NCBI RefSeq assembly: GCF_019890725.1
Contig: NZ_JAINZZ010000001.1
Span: 248,001 to 312,000, forward strand
DNA length: 64,000 nucleotides
Origin: Actinacidiphila acidipaludis
GTDB lineage: Bacteria; Actinomycetota; Actinomycetes; Streptomycetales; Streptomycetaceae
Direction: 5' to 3'
The position numbers and the translations under genes are program-made. Numbering within the stretch: position 1 is the first letter of the stretch; each line of letters opens with the position of its first letter. Positions 43,448-51,830 of this stretch are shown in pieces. The notes beneath the pieces were generated by a model. That model ran no database searches, was not told the origin of the DNA, and saw only the letters and a program-made list of their open reading frames with translations.

Positions 43448-43658
43448 CTGGGTTCCCCCCCTTGGGAATTGGTCTGGTACGGACCGCAGCGTAGGGACGG
43501 CGCGAGCCGGTGTCAGCGGGATATCGTGTGCCTGGAGGCACCATCGAGGCGAATGGGACGACACGCCCGCAGGTTTTTCCTCGCCTTGACCTGGGGGTAG
43601 ACGGTGGCCGGCGACAGGTCGCCGTCTGCCCAAGGGCGTTCACGAGGCGCGAGTCACC

Positions 43659-43745
43659 TCACCCGAGGGTCCACTGCTGGTTGGCGCGGCCGTTGCAGTC
43701 CCACACGGCCAGTTGCACGGTGTTGTAGGTGGTGCCCTGCGGGGA
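43659..43745 (-). pseudogene. relic of a ricin-type (CBM13) lectin domain
   Basis: The minus strand encodes TVQLAVWDCNGRANQQWTLG followed by TGA. This is the last repeat of a ricin-B/CBM13 domain, with its WDCNG and QQW markers. It resembles the C-termini of the two CBM13 enzymes downstream. Only about 28 codons are recognisable and there is no enzyme upstream, so it looks like the remains of a deleted gene on the opposite strand. Confidence 0.6.
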
Positions 43746-43852
43746 ATCGACCAGCGGCCGGAGGGCTTGCCGACCATCGGGGCGCCGATGGTTCCATGCC
43801 CCGCGGTGAACTGTGACCTGCGTACCTTTGCTGATGATGTCTGTTGAGTGTT

Positions 43853-43888
43853 GTTTCTTTGACCGCGAGGGTTGACCGCAAAAGAAAC
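43853..43888. promoter_or_regulatory. AT-rich inverted repeat upstream of GH59 gene
   Basis: GTTTCTTT (43853-43860) and AAAGAAAC (43881-43888) form an 8-bp inverted repeat with a 20-bp centre that holds two copies of TTGACCGC. It is the least GC-rich spot nearby and lies about 105-140 bp upstream of the GH59-like start. A sugar-responsive repressor site is plausible. The rest of the 545-bp gap holds the lectin relic and nothing else I can support. Confidence 0.4.
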
Positions 43889-43992
43889 ACGACAGCACAC
43901 TGTGCACCATCTTCCCGGCGGTACAGGGGCGTTGGACCCAGTTGTCGAGTGAGCCCCGGCCCTGCCGCCACCCCCACGGCGAAGGATGGCCC

Positions 43993-46377
43993 ATGCGTCG
44001 CATGGCACAACTGACACCTTTGTGGATTCTGGCGCTGCTCGCCGCGTTACTCGCGGTCGCGGCCACTCCGGCACGGGCCGCGACCACCTCCGTCACACTG
44101 GACGGCACACAGAGCGGCCGGACGTTCGACGGGATCGGCGCGATCAGCGGCGGCGGGGGCAACTCCCGTCTGCTGCGCGACTACCCGGCCACCCAGCAGT
44201 CACAGATCCTGGACTACCTGTTCAAACCCGGCTACGGTGCCGACCTGCAGATGCTGAAGCTGGAGATCGGCGGCGACGCGAACTCCACCGACGGTTCCGA
44301 ACCGTCCGTCGAGCACGCGCGCGGGACCGTCAACTGCGACGCCGGCTACGAGTTCTGGCTGGCCGAGCAGGCCGTCAAGCGCAACCCGAACATCGGCCTC
44401 TACGGACTGGCCTGGGCCGCTCCCGGCTGGATCAACGGCGGGTTCTGGTCCACCGACACCATCGACTACCTCATCACCTGGCTCGGCTGCGCCAAGCAGC
44501 ACGGACTGACGATCAAGTACCTCGGCGGCTGGAACGAACGCGGCCACGACGCGAACTGGTACATCCAGCTGCGCACGGCGCTGAACAGCGCCGGCTACGG
44601 CAGCGTGCAGATCGTCGGCGACGACTCCGGCTGGAGCGTCGCGGACGACATGGCGAGCAACTCCGCCTTCAACAACGCCGTGTCGATCGTGGGGGTCCAC
44701 TACTCCTGCAACGGCGGTGACGGCGGCGACGCGACCTCCTGCCAGAGCACCCAGACCGGACGCAGTCTCGGCAAGCCGCTGTGGGACAGCGAGAACGGCT
44801 CCCAGGACATGAACAGCGGAGCCCCCGCGCTGATCCGCGCCATCACCCGCGGCTATGTCGACGCGAAGATGACCGCCTATCTCAACTGGCCGCTGCTCGC
44901 CGCGATCTACCCCAACCTGCCCTACTCCACGGTGGGTCTGGCCACGGCCGGTTCGCCCTGGTCGGGGAACTACACCGTCGGCGCCAGCACCTGGGCCACC
45001 GCGCAGGTCACCCAGTTCACCCAGCCGGGCTGGAAGTTCATCGACTCCGCCTCCGGCTACCTCGGCGGCAGCGAGTCCAACGGCACGTATGTGAGCCTGA
45101 AGTCGCCCAACGGCAGCGACTACTCCACGGTCCTGGAGACCACGACCGCCGGCTCCTCCCAGACGGTCGACATCCACGTGCAGGGCGGACTGTCCACCGG
45201 CCAGGTCCACGTCTGGGCGACCGACGTGAACAACCCCAGCGCCGCGACGTCCTTCGTGCACACGCAGGACGTCACACCGTCCGGCGGCTCGTACTCCCTG
45301 ACGCTGCAGCCCGGTTACGTCTACACCGTGTCCACGACCACCGGCCAGGGCAGGGGCACCGCGACGGCGCCGGCCGCGCACGCCCTCGCACTGCCGTACA
45401 GCGACACCTTCGACAACGATGCCACCGGCACGGAGGCCCGGTATCTGGCCGACATGCAGGGCTCGTTCGAGGTCCAGCCCTGCATGGGCCGCTCCGGCAA
45501 CTGCGTCCAGCAGATGGCGCCGGTCAAACCGATCGAGTGGCAGGACGACTCCGACTCCTACGCCCTGATCGGCGACACCACCTGGTCGAACTACACCGTC
45601 AGTTCCGACGTGCTGCTGCGCGGCGCCGGAACCACCGAACTGCTCGGCCGCACCAACACCCAACTGCGTCCCCAGTCGCACATGAACGCCTACTACTTCC
45701 GCATCCGCGACACCGGCCAGTGGTGGATCGAGAAGATGTACACCGACGGCTCCAACCACACTCTGGCCACCGGCACCACCACCGCGCTGGGCACCGGCGC
45801 CTGGCACAACCTCGCCCTCACCTTCCAGGGCTCGGCGATCAGCGCCAAGGTCGACGGCACGCAGGTCGGCTCGGTCACCGACACCTCCTTCCAGTCAGGG
45901 CAGGCCGGTCTCGGCATCCAGGGCTACCGCACCGACCAGTTCGACAACCTCTCCATCACCCCCGGCTCCGGCAGCACGGGCGGCACGGCGACCGGTCACG
46001 TCACCTCCGCGCTGAGCACCGCCAAGTGCCTGGACGACTACACCGACGCGACCACGGCCGGCGCCGTCGTCGACATCTGGGACTGCAACACCTCGTCCGC
46101 CCAGCAGTGGACGGTCGGCAACAGCGCGGTCACCGTCAACGGCCTGTGCCTGGACGTCGTCGGCAACGCCACCGCCAACGGTTCGCCGGTGGACCTGTGG
46201 ACCTGCCACGGCGGCGGGAACCAGCAGTGGACCGTGAGCAACGGCACCCTGGTCAATCCCGCCTCGGGCCGCTGCCTCGACGTCCCCGGATTCAACACGG
46301 CCAACGGCACCGCCCTGGAGATCTGGGACTGCAACGGCGGGGCCAACCAGAAGTGGAACTTCCCCGCCACATCCTGA
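43993..46377 (+). CDS. secreted GH59-like galactosidase with CBM13
   Basis: A 794-residue enzyme: signal peptide (about 1-33) and a GH59 (galactocerebrosidase-type) TIM barrel. It opens TFDGIGAISGGGGNSRLLRDYP and continues QILDYLFKPGYGADLQMLKLEIGGD and LYGLAWAAPGWINGG. The acid/base Glu is in GGWNERGHDANW and the nucleophile Glu in WDSENGSQDMN. A beta-sandwich and a concanavalin-like domain follow (about 460-655), then a CBM13 lectin domain (about 668-790) with three QxW repeats. It probably removes terminal beta-galactose from polysaccharides. The ATG at 43993 follows GAAGGA. Confidence 0.85.
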   Translation: MRRMAQLTPLWILALLAALLAVAATPARAATTSVTLDGTQSGRTFDGIGAISGGGGNSRLLRDYPATQQSQILDYLFKPGYGADLQMLKLEIGGDANSTDGSEPSVEHARGTVNCDAGYEFWLAEQAVKRNPNIGLYGLAWAAPGWINGGFWSTDTIDYLITWLGCAKQHGLTIKYLGGWNERGHDANWYIQLRTALNSAGYGSVQIVGDDSGWSVADDMASNSAFNNAVSIVGVHYSCNGGDGGDATSCQSTQTGRSLGKPLWDSENGSQDMNSGAPALIRAITRGYVDAKMTAYLNWPLLAAIYPNLPYSTVGLATAGSPWSGNYTVGASTWATAQVTQFTQPGWKFIDSASGYLGGSESNGTYVSLKSPNGSDYSTVLETTTAGSSQTVDIHVQGGLSTGQVHVWATDVNNPSAATSFVHTQDVTPSGGSYSLTLQPGYVYTVSTTTGQGRGTATAPAAHALALPYSDTFDNDATGTEARYLADMQGSFEVQPCMGRSGNCVQQMAPVKPIEWQDDSDSYALIGDTTWSNYTVSSDVLLRGAGTTELLGRTNTQLRPQSHMNAYYFRIRDTGQWWIEKMYTDGSNHTLATGTTTALGTGAWHNLALTFQGSAISAKVDGTQVGSVTDTSFQSGQAGLGIQGYRTDQFDNLSITPGSGSTGGTATGHVTSALSTAKCLDDYTDATTAGAVVDIWDCNTSSAQQWTVGNSAVTVNGLCLDVVGNATANGSPVDLWTCHGGGNQQWTVSNGTLVNPASGRCLDVPGFNTANGTALEIWDCNGGANQKWNFPATS

Positions 46378-46387
46378 ACCGGATCGT

Positions 46388-46424
46388 CTGCGGCTGCGCG
46401 CCCACGTGCTTCACGCAGCCGCAG
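46388..46424 (+). terminator. hairpin terminator after GH59 gene
   Basis: CTGCGGCTGCG pairs perfectly with CGCAGCCGCAG around a 15-base loop, about 10 bp after the stop. Confidence 0.7.
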
Positions 46425-46591
46425 GCGGTCCACCGGAAAGGCCCCGACGAGCGCCCCCGGAGCTGGCCCCCCCCATTGCCCCGACGCGTCCAGCCCCGCC
46501 GCTCCCCGAGCGCCACCCACGGCAACCGGCCCGGCCCACAGGCCGGTTGTCCGCGGCACCACCCCTCCCCCACGTATCCGAAGGACCCACC

Positions 46592-47743
46592 ATGACCCCC
46601 ACGACGCGTCTCACGGCAGCGGCCGTCGCGGCACTCTGCGCCGGCCTGGCCATGCCCGCGGCTGCCCATGCGGCACCGCCCGCGGCCACCGTCGCACGAG
46701 CCGCCGCCAAGCAGGCCCCGGCCGCCGCGGCAGCCGCACCCACCACGTTACGGCTGATGCCGCTGGGTGACTCGATCACCTGGGGCGTCGGCAGCAGTAC
46801 CGGCAACAGCTACCGCGGCGACCTGTGGAACGAGCTGTCCTCCGAGGGTCACGCGCTCGACTTCACCGGGACCCAGCGCAACGGCACGCTTCCGGACCCC
46901 GACAACGAAGGCCACTCCGGCTGGCGCATCGACCAGATCGCCGGGATCGCCGACTCCGTCCTGGCGACCTACCGGCCCAACGTCATCACGCTGGAGATCG
47001 GCACCAACGACCTCAACCAGAACTACCAGATCCCCACGGCGACCGACCGGCTCCACTCGCTGCTCGACCAGATCACCGCGGACGCACCGGACGCGACCGT
47101 GCTGGTCGGGACCGTCATCGTCTCGACGAGCCCCACCGAGGAGACCAACCGGCCCGCGTTCGACAACGCCCTCCCCGGCATCGTCCAGAGCGAGCAGGCC
47201 GGGGGGAGGCACGTCCGGCTGGTCGACATGAGCGCCCTGACCGCGGCGGACCTGTCCGACCAGCTCCATCCCAACGACACCGGCTACCGCAAGATGGCCG
47301 ACGCCTTCAACGCCGGTGTCCAGGCCGCCGACGCCGCCGGCTGGATCAACGCGCCCGTGGCCGTCTCCGGTCCGGTGCGTTCCGCTCTCGCCGGCAAGTG
47401 CCTGGACGTCAACGGCGGCAACGCCACCGCCGGCACCGCGGTCCAGATCTGGACCTGCAACAACACCGGCGCACAGGCATGGACCGCCGCCACCGACGGC
47501 ACGCTGCGCGCCCTCGGCAAGTGCCTGGACGTCACCGGCGCGGCCACCGGGAACGGCAGCAAGGCCGAGCTCTGGGACTGCAACGGCGGCGGCAACCAGC
47601 AGTGGCAGCCCTACGACGGCGGCTACCGCAACCCCGTCTCCGGACGCTGCCTCGACGACCCGGCGTCCTCCACCACCGACGGGACGCAGCTGATCATCTG
47701 GGACTGCAACGGGGGCGCGAACCAGCACTGGTCCACGCCCTGA
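46592..47743 (+). CDS. secreted SGNH/GDSL hydrolase with CBM13
   Basis: A 383-residue enzyme: signal peptide (about 1-28), an Ala-rich spacer and an SGNH hydrolase domain (about 50-245). The catalytic Ser is in LGDSITWG, the Gly block in GHSGWRI, the Asn in IGTNDLN, and the Asp/His in DQLHPNDTGY. A C-terminal CBM13 domain (about 255-382) has three repeats ending in W. It is likely an esterase acting on acetylated polysaccharide. It follows the GH59-CBM13 gene by 215 bp after a terminator, so it probably has its own promoter. The ATG at 46592 has GAAGGA upstream. Confidence 0.88.
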   Translation: MTPTTRLTAAAVAALCAGLAMPAAAHAAPPAATVARAAAKQAPAAAAAAPTTLRLMPLGDSITWGVGSSTGNSYRGDLWNELSSEGHALDFTGTQRNGTLPDPDNEGHSGWRIDQIAGIADSVLATYRPNVITLEIGTNDLNQNYQIPTATDRLHSLLDQITADAPDATVLVGTVIVSTSPTEETNRPAFDNALPGIVQSEQAGGRHVRLVDMSALTAADLSDQLHPNDTGYRKMADAFNAGVQAADAAGWINAPVAVSGPVRSALAGKCLDVNGGNATAGTAVQIWTCNNTGAQAWTAATDGTLRALGKCLDVTGAATGNGSKAELWDCNGGGNQQWQPYDGGYRNPVSGRCLDDPASSTTDGTQLIIWDCNGGANQHWSTP

Positions 47744-47824
47744 TCAACACCCGGTGCCGGCCTCCGCATGCGCAGCGGCGTCGCCAACCGGGTCCGGGCA
47801 CGCGCCCGACACGCTGCGGCCGCC

Positions 47825-47855
47825 CCGGCGCCGGGGGCCTCTCCCCCGGCGCCGG
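47825..47855. terminator. perfect 13-bp hairpin between convergent genes
   Basis: CCGGCGCCGGGGG pairs with CCCCCGGCGCCGG around CCTCT. It lies between the GDSL gene stop (47743) and the ABC substrate-binding gene stop (47917, minus). Confidence 0.75.
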
Positions 47856-47916
47856 ACCGGGCCGCGTCCGTACTCGACCGGCACGGCCCGGAGCCCAGGA
47901 CAGAGGCCGGCACCGT

Positions 47917-48903
47917 TCAGAACGTCGTGGGCGGGTTGACGACCGAGGACGTGACGCCTGTCCCCGGCACACCCCACTTGGCGAAGATCCGGGCGTAGTC
48001 GCCGTCCGCGATGAGCTTGTCGACCGCATCGCTGAGTGCCTTCGCGAGCGGGGAGTGCTTGGCGGTGACGAAGCCCACGGGCGTCGTGGTGATCTGACCG
48101 AGGTATTTCGTGCGGGGTATGTGCTGTGCCTCGTACTTGAGGCTGAGGGTGGGGCCGAAGTAGATGTCCACCTTGCCGTTCGTCAGGCCGAGGATGATCG
48201 GGGCGTTGTCGGAGAAGTACTGCACCTTGTACGGCTTCTTGCCGGCCGCCGCGCACGTGCCCGCGCCGTCGGTGAGGAGTTGCTGGAAGGTCGACCCGGG
48301 GCTGGTGGCCACGGTGTAACCGCAGAGGTCGGTCAGCGTACTGACCTTGTCGGCCGCGATGTCCTGCGCGCCGAGGAAGGACTGGCCGTCGTTGAGGTAG
48401 GTCGCGAAGTCGACCACCTTCTCGCGGGCCCTGGTGGCACCGAAGTTGTCCTGGCCTACGTCGTACCTGCCGTTCTGGACGCCGGGGATGACGGTGGGGA
48501 ACGTTCCGTACTGCACGTCCCAGGTGACGCCGAGCACCTTGGCGACGGCGTCGCGCAGATCGATGTCGAGTCCGACCGTGCTGCCGTCGGGCGCCTGGCC
48601 GCCGTGCGGCAGACCCGAGGTGCCGACGACCCGGCTGGTGCCCAGGACGATCGTGCCGCGGCCGCGGATCTGCGCCGGGAGTTCGGCCTTCAGCGCGGGA
48701 TCGGGCCGGATCGTGGACAGGACGTCCTCGTTCGGAATGGCTGTGGAGCCCGCGCTCTCGGCGGCGGGCGCCGCCGGCCGGCCGCCCGTGGCGGGTGCGC
48801 CGGTGGCCGAGTGGGAGCCGCAGGCGGCGAGCAGGAGGAGTGCGGCCGCGGTCCCGGCGGCGATCAGGGAGGTGCGCGCGGCGGCGGGGCGGTTGATCGT
48901 CAC
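47917..48903 (-). CDS. ABC transporter amino-acid-type substrate-binding lipoprotein
   Basis: A 328-residue family 3 solute-binding lipoprotein. The signal ends in a lipobox LLAAC (Cys about residue 28). The ligand domain has GSTVGLDIDLRDAVAKVLGV, GRYDVGQDNFGATRAREKVVDFATYL and LCGYTVATSPGSTFQQLL. It is the last gene of a three-gene transporter unit. An HVDL-type leader upstream (51066-51200) suggests that the ligand is cystine or another sulfur compound. The GTG start at 48903 is the first plausible one. Confidence 0.88.
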   Translation of the reverse strand: MTINRPAAARTSLIAAGTAAALLLLAACGSHSATGAPATGGRPAAPAAESAGSTAIPNEDVLSTIRPDPALKAELPAQIRGRGTIVLGTSRVVGTSGLPHGGQAPDGSTVGLDIDLRDAVAKVLGVTWDVQYGTFPTVIPGVQNGRYDVGQDNFGATRAREKVVDFATYLNDGQSFLGAQDIAADKVSTLTDLCGYTVATSPGSTFQQLLTDGAGTCAAAGKKPYKVQYFSDNAPIILGLTNGKVDIYFGPTLSLKYEAQHIPRTKYLGQITTTPVGFVTAKHSPLAKALSDAVDKLIADGDYARIFAKWGVPGTGVTSSVVNPPTTF

Positions 48904-48951
48904 GGGTGTGTCCTTTGCTTCGGGGAGGGTGCGGGCCGCGACCGCGGAGGG

Positions 48952-49746
48952 TCAGAGGACCGCGGCGAGGAAGGCGCGAGCGCGTTCGTTGCCGGGACGG
49001 GAGAGCACATCGGCGGGCGGCCCGGACTCGACGATCCGGCCGCCGTCGAGGAAGACCACGGTGTCGGCGACCTCGCGGGCGAAGCCGATCTCGTGGGTGA
49101 CGACGATCATCGTCATACCGCTCTCCGCCAGGTCCTTGATGACGGCGAGGACCTCGCCCACGAGTTCCGGGTCGAGGGCGCTGGTGGGTTCGTCGAAGAG
49201 CAGCAGGTCGGGATCCATCGCGAGGGCCCGGGCGATGGCGACGCGCTGCTGCTGTCCGCCGGAGAGTGTGCGCGGATAGGCGCCTTCACGTCCGGCCAGT
49301 CCCACGCGTTCCAGCAGGTCCGTGGCTCGTGCGGCGGCGGCCTTGCGTGAGGTTCCCCGCACGGCGACCGGCGCCTCGACGAGGTTCTCCAGCACGGTCA
49401 TGTGCGGGAAGAGGTTGAACTGCTGGAAGACCATGCCGATCCGGGCGCGCTGCCGGGTGATGGTGTGCGGGCGCACCTCGTGCAGTCGCCCGCCGCGGTA
49501 GCGGTATCCGATGATCTCGCCGTTCACCTCGACGAACCCGTCGTCGGGCCGCTCCAGGTGGTTGATGCTGCGCAGCAGTGTGGACTTGCCCGACCCGGAC
49601 GGGCCGAGCAGCACGGTGACTTCGCCCTGCCGGACGTCGAGGTCGATGCCGTCGAGCACGAGGTGCGCTCCGAAGCTCTTGCGCAGTCCTCTGACGCGCA
49701 CCAGCGGAGGCGCGGTGCCCGTTTCACCCACGGGGCCGACGCTCAT
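48952..49746 (-). CDS. amino-acid-type ABC transporter ATP-binding protein
   Basis: A 264-residue ABC ATPase. Walker A is GPSGSGKST (about residue 49), the Q-loop region is [10 protein letters not shown], the signature is [16 protein letters not shown], Walker B is [12 protein letters not shown] and the H-loop is VVTHEIGFA. It belongs to the polar amino acid group (GlnQ/TcyC type). Its ATG overlaps the permease stop as ATGA. Confidence 0.92.
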   Translation of the reverse strand: MSVGPVGETGTAPPLVRVRGLRKSFGAHLVLDGIDLDVRQGEVTVLLGPSGSGKSTLLRSINHLERPDDGFVEVNGEIIGYRYRGGRLHEVRPHTITRQRARIGMVFQQFNLFPHMTVLENLVEAPVAVRGTSRKAAAARATDLLERVGLAGREGAYPRTLSGGQQQRVAIARALAMDPDLLLFDEPTSALDPELVGEVLAVIKDLAESGMTMIVVTHEIGFAREVADTVVFLDGGRIVESGPPADVLSRPGNERARAFLAAVL

Positions 49747-50813
49747 GACAGGCCCGCCAGTTCGTCGGCGCCGCGGCCGAACAGCGGCAGGTTGCCCCGG
49801 AAGAGTTCCCGGAACGAGCGCGGCCCGAGCCGGCCGCCGGCACGTCCGCGACCGCGGGCGTAGTGCCGTTCCACGAAGAACTGCCCGACCGAGAGCAGCG
49901 TGGTGAGGACGACGTACCAGAGCGTCGCCACCAACAGCAGCGGTATGACGAGGTAGTTCTGGTTGTAGATGAGCTGGGCGGAGTAGAGCAGGTCCTGGAC
50001 GGCGATGACGCTCACGATGGAGGTCGCCTTCAGCATGCCGATCAGCAGGTTGCCGGAGGCGGGAACGATGGCGGGCATGGCCTGCGGCAGCACGATCTTT
50101 CGGAAGATCCGGGCCCTGCCCAGTCCGAGCGCCTGGGCGGCCTCGGTCTGGCCTTGGTCGACGGCGAGGATGCCGCCGCGCACGATCTCGGAGGAGAAGG
50201 CGGCGACGTCGAGACTCAGTCCGACGTAGGCGGCCAGGATGCCGCTGAACAGATGCGCGGTCCGCACGCTCGCGAACTCCGGCCCGAAGGGGATCCCGAT
50301 GGACAACCGCGGGTAGAGCGAGGCGATTTCGTACCAGAACAGCAGCTGGACCAGGGGCGGGACGGAGCGGATCAGCCACACGAAGGCGAAGCTGAGCGCG
50401 ACGAGCACGGGGTTGGCGGACAGCCGCATCACCGCGACGCCGATTCCGAGGAGGTAGCCGGTGGCCATCACCGCGGCCGTCAGCCACAGGGTGAGCTCCA
50501 GGCCGTGGACGATCGAGGTATCGAGGATGTAGTGGCCGACGACACCCCATTGGAAGCGGCGGTTGGTCAGGACGGTGTTGGTGGCCATCGCGAGCAGCAG
50601 GAGCAGGACGGCGGCAGAGATCCACTGACCGAGGTGGCGCCGGGGGACGCGTCCGGCCGCCAGCAGCCGGCGGTCGTCGCGGCCGTTTCCGGGGTGATGG
50701 CCGGTGGGCGGTGGCGCGGCGGACGGCGGGGGTTCGGCTTCGCGCGGGGCGCGGGGAGCATCGGTCGACGGCGTGCGGGCGTCGGTCGGCGTGATGGCGT
50801 CGGAGCTGGTCAT
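49743..50813 (-). CDS. amino-acid-type ABC transporter permease
   Basis: A 356-residue permease with an N-terminal extension of about 60 variable residues and five or more helices. The EAA loop is seen as [27 protein letters not shown], and the family start as [20 protein letters not shown] single permease forms a homodimer in this class. The ATG at 50813 lacks a strong ribosome binding site. It is the first gene of the transporter operon, about 250 bp downstream of the leader ORF at 51200-51066. Confidence 0.88.
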   Translation of the reverse strand: MTSSDAITPTDARTPSTDAPRAPREAEPPPSAAPPPTGHHPGNGRDDRRLLAAGRVPRRHLGQWISAAVLLLLLAMATNTVLTNRRFQWGVVGHYILDTSIVHGLELTLWLTAAVMATGYLLGIGVAVMRLSANPVLVALSFAFVWLIRSVPPLVQLLFWYEIASLYPRLSIGIPFGPEFASVRTAHLFSGILAAYVGLSLDVAAFSSEIVRGGILAVDQGQTEAAQALGLGRARIFRKIVLPQAMPAIVPASGNLLIGMLKATSIVSVIAVQDLLYSAQLIYNQNYLVIPLLLVATLWYVVLTTLLSVGQFFVERHYARGRGRAGGRLGPRSFRELFRGNLPLFGRGADELAGLS

Positions 50814-51065
50814 GAGGGCGCGTCTTCCGTCCCGTGACGTAGTGGCGCCGCACCCCGGTGTGGGGCGGGCGGCCGGAGGCGAACGGGGCCTGGGGTTGCT
50901 GCGGTGACCGTGTGCGCCGACCGGGCGGGCGCGGGGGCACGTGCAGGAACAACGCAGGCACGTGGGTGCTGCCGGACGTCGTCGGACGGTCAGCACGGAA
51001 AGCGGCCGTCGAACCGGTCGGTGAGCAGCCCGGTGGCGACGGTGCGGGGAAAGGTCAGGCGGAGG

Positions 51066-51200
51066 TCAGCGGACCAGGGTGTGCGGGGAACACAGGGCGC
51101 TGTTCACGCGCAGCAGGTCGACATGCCGGCGGGCGGCCAGGAGCGCGCCGGAGCCGAGCGGCGAAGGCGAGCCGCTGGGGCGGGACCGTCGTGCCTGCAT
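51066..51200 (-). CDS. cysteine-type leader peptide of the ABC operon
   Basis: A 44-residue ORF (ATG 51200) with GAGGTGAT just upstream. It ends RRHVDLLRVNSALC plus seven residues. This HVDLxRVxSxxC motif marks the actinobacterial leader peptides found upstream of sulfur-assimilation genes, which are thought to sense Cys-tRNA or cysteine by translation-coupled attenuation. The transporter operon starts about 250 bp downstream. No other gene fits the gap, which is otherwise GC-rich and potentially structured. Confidence 0.75.
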   Translation of the reverse strand: MQARRSRPSGSPSPLGSGALLAARRHVDLLRVNSALCSPHTLVR

Positions 51201-51362
51201 GCGGATCACCTCGCATCCTCGGGCCGGGGCCATGGCACGACCGTGCGTCGCATGACCGGCCCACACCGTAACCGGCTGTCCGGCTTCCCGGCAATGACCT
51301 ACTTCCTGACGCCAGGTCAGCGGGCATTGTGCTGGGCCGTTGTCCGGAGTTAGCGTGTGAGC

Positions 51363-51463
51363 GGGTCACGAGTGTCAGTACCGAGCCCTGGCTGGCTGAC
51401 CGGCAACCCTCCGACGCGGCGGGGTGCTCCAGGTGACGACCCGGCGGCGCCGAGCCCGGCGCC
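51363..51463 (+). promoter_or_regulatory. SAM riboswitch (S-box/SAM-IV-like)
   Basis: GGGTC at 51363 pairs with GACCC at 51438-51442 (P1). Between them lie the S-box hallmarks CACGAGTGTCAG, the kink-turn/asymmetric pairing CCGGCAACCC and GCGGCGGGGTGCTCC, and the SAM-pocket GGTGACGACC. A GGCGCC hairpin at 51446-51463 follows, as in SAM-IV-type members. A near-identical element is at 58836. S-box RNAs turn off sulfur and methionine genes when SAM is high. Here it precedes a leader ORF and four flavin monooxygenase genes. Confidence 0.85.
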
Positions 51464-51495
51464 CGCAAGCGCGACGGAGAACGGAGGGGGCTGAA

Positions 51496-51576
51496 GTGCG
51501 CAGAGCCGTCAGCGCCTACTCGCGTCGCCACATCGATCTGCAGCGCATCGCCAGCGCTCTCTGTCCGGCCGTCTGA
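51496..51576 (+). CDS. cysteine-type leader peptide of the monooxygenase operon
   Basis: A 26-residue ORF from GTG 51496, with GGAGGGGG five bases upstream. It reads VRRAV... and ends SRRHIDLQRIASALCPAV. It has the HIDLxRIxSxxC motif of actinobacterial sulfur leader peptides. It sits 33 bp after the SAM riboswitch and 254 bp before the first monooxygenase gene, so two sensors are stacked in one leader. Confidence 0.8.
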   Translation: MRRAVSAYSRRHIDLQRIASALCPAV

Positions 51577-51830
51577 GCCCGTCCGGACAAGTCCTCCCGC
51601 CTTCACGCGGCACAGGTGTGCCTGCCGCCTGCCGGCCCCGCCGTCCGGCTGGGCGGCCCTTCCGGACTCCTTGATCGTTCGCGTGCCGCGGTGTGCCCAG
51701 GCATGCCGCGCCGGCGTCGGCTGCCTCGTGCCCGTCGGTGTGGTCCCCGCGCCGGCGTCGGGCGCCGGCTCACTCCGGCCGGTCCGCGCTCTCCACCCAT
51801 GTCTCCCCGCCGAGCAGGAAGCGACCTTCC

